The notes under the pieces were generated by a model. The model was not told the DNA's origin and did no database searches. It saw nothing but the letters and a program-made list of their open reading frames with translations. Of a stretch of DNA of 6,220 nt, positions 5,833 to 6,220 are shown in pieces (position 1 is the first letter of the stretch; every line of letters begins with the position of its first letter). The translations under genes were made by a program, and so were the position numbers. The DNA is from Methylobacterium sp. GTDB lineage: Bacteria; Pseudomonadota; Alphaproteobacteria; Rhizobiales; Beijerinckiaceae. Location of the stretch: the NCBI GenBank assembly GCA_020252865.1, contig JADCCH010000216.1:1-6220 (forward strand). Reading direction: 5' to 3'.

Positions 5833-6220
5833 TCAGACCGACAGGCCTCCCGCCAAACTCGGCAAATCGAGCGGGCGGAAGCCGTAATGCTTCAGCCAGC
5901 GGATATCCGCCTCGAAGAACGGGCGCAGATCCGGCATGCCGTATTTCAGCATGGCGATGCGGTCGATGCCCATGCCCCAGGCATAGCCCTGCACGGCATC
6001 GGGATCGAGCCCGCAATTCCGGAGCACATGGGGATGCACCATGCCGCAGCCCAGGATTTCGAGCCAATCCTCGCCCTCGCCGAAGCGGATTTCACCCCCC
6101 CGGCGCGAGCACTGGATATCGACCTCCATCGAGGGCTCGGTGAAGGGGAAGAACGAGGGGCGGAAGCGCATCTTCACATGCGGTACCTCGAAGAAAGCCT
6201 TGCAGAACTGTTCCAGCACC
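5833..6220 (-). CDS. pheS: Phenylalanine--tRNA ligase alpha subunit, C-terminal part (5' end outside window)
   Basis: Catalytic subunit of the cytoplasmic alpha2-beta2 PheRS, which charges tRNA-Phe. The window holds the last 128 complete codons and the stop; the first visible codon is an internal GTG, so the true start lies beyond the right edge. Class II synthetase motif 2 is seen as [19 protein letters not shown], followed by [19 protein letters not shown], then motif 3 [17 protein letters not shown] and [20 protein letters not shown]. The C-terminus ([14 protein letters not shown]) looks natural and of alphaproteobacterial type, so the gene is not truncated by a rearrangement. The next gene downstream on this strand is not pheT but the riboswitch-controlled thiamine operon, 85 nt to the aptamer. 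Confidence 0.97.
   Translation of the reverse strand, partial: VLEQFCKAFFEVPHVKMRFRPSFFPFTEPSMEVDIQCSRRGGEIRFGEGEDWLEILGCGMVHPHVLRNCGLDPDAVQGYAWGMGIDRIAMLKYGMPDLRPFFEADIRWLKHYGFRPLDLPSLAGGLSV

Overview
This 6.2 kb window is GC-rich, gene-dense chromosomal DNA. The THI-box sequence, the form of the ThiE and PheS proteins and the strong G/C preference at third codon positions suggest an alphaproteobacterium; the genus cannot be named from sequence alone. There is no sign of a phage, insertion sequence, CRISPR array or tRNA/rRNA gene.

Left block (1-2270): an ABC importer of the tungstate/molybdate (TupBC-like) type is transcribed leftward. It consists of a permease (582-1283) and an ATPase (1-579, cut by the window edge), separated by 2 nt. 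A divergent gene (1392-2270) encodes a one-component regulator: an N-terminal excisionase/MerR-like helix-turn-helix joined to a molybdate-binding-protein-like (COG1910) sensor domain. The 108-bp divergent spacer holds a perfect 10-bp palindrome (1360-1369) that overlaps plausible -10 boxes of both promoters, so the regulator probably controls the transporter and itself. No dedicated periplasmic binding protein is visible in the window.

Central and right block (2271-5747): a leftward operon headed by a TPP riboswitch (about 5655-5747). In transcription order it holds an undescribed 34-39 aa Cys-containing small ORF, thiM, thiE, thiD and a TakP/DctP-like TRAP substrate-binding protein. The ORFs are tightly packed: ATGA overlaps at small ORF/thiM and thiE/thiD, 1 nt between thiM and thiE, and 15 nt between thiD and the TRAP gene. 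ThiM phosphorylates hydroxyethylthiazole, ThiD phosphorylates HMP twice, and ThiE joins the two products into thiamine phosphate, so this is a salvage set. The TRAP binding protein and the small ORF would be under TPP control with them, which makes them candidates for uptake of a thiamine-related compound and for an accessory role respectively.

Right edge (5833-6220): the C-terminal third of PheS, on the same strand. Its usual partner pheT does not follow; the thiamine operon does.

The most interesting points are the TRAP binding protein inside a TPP-riboswitch operon and the riboswitch-proximal small ORF, which has a coding-like base pattern and an internal repeat.
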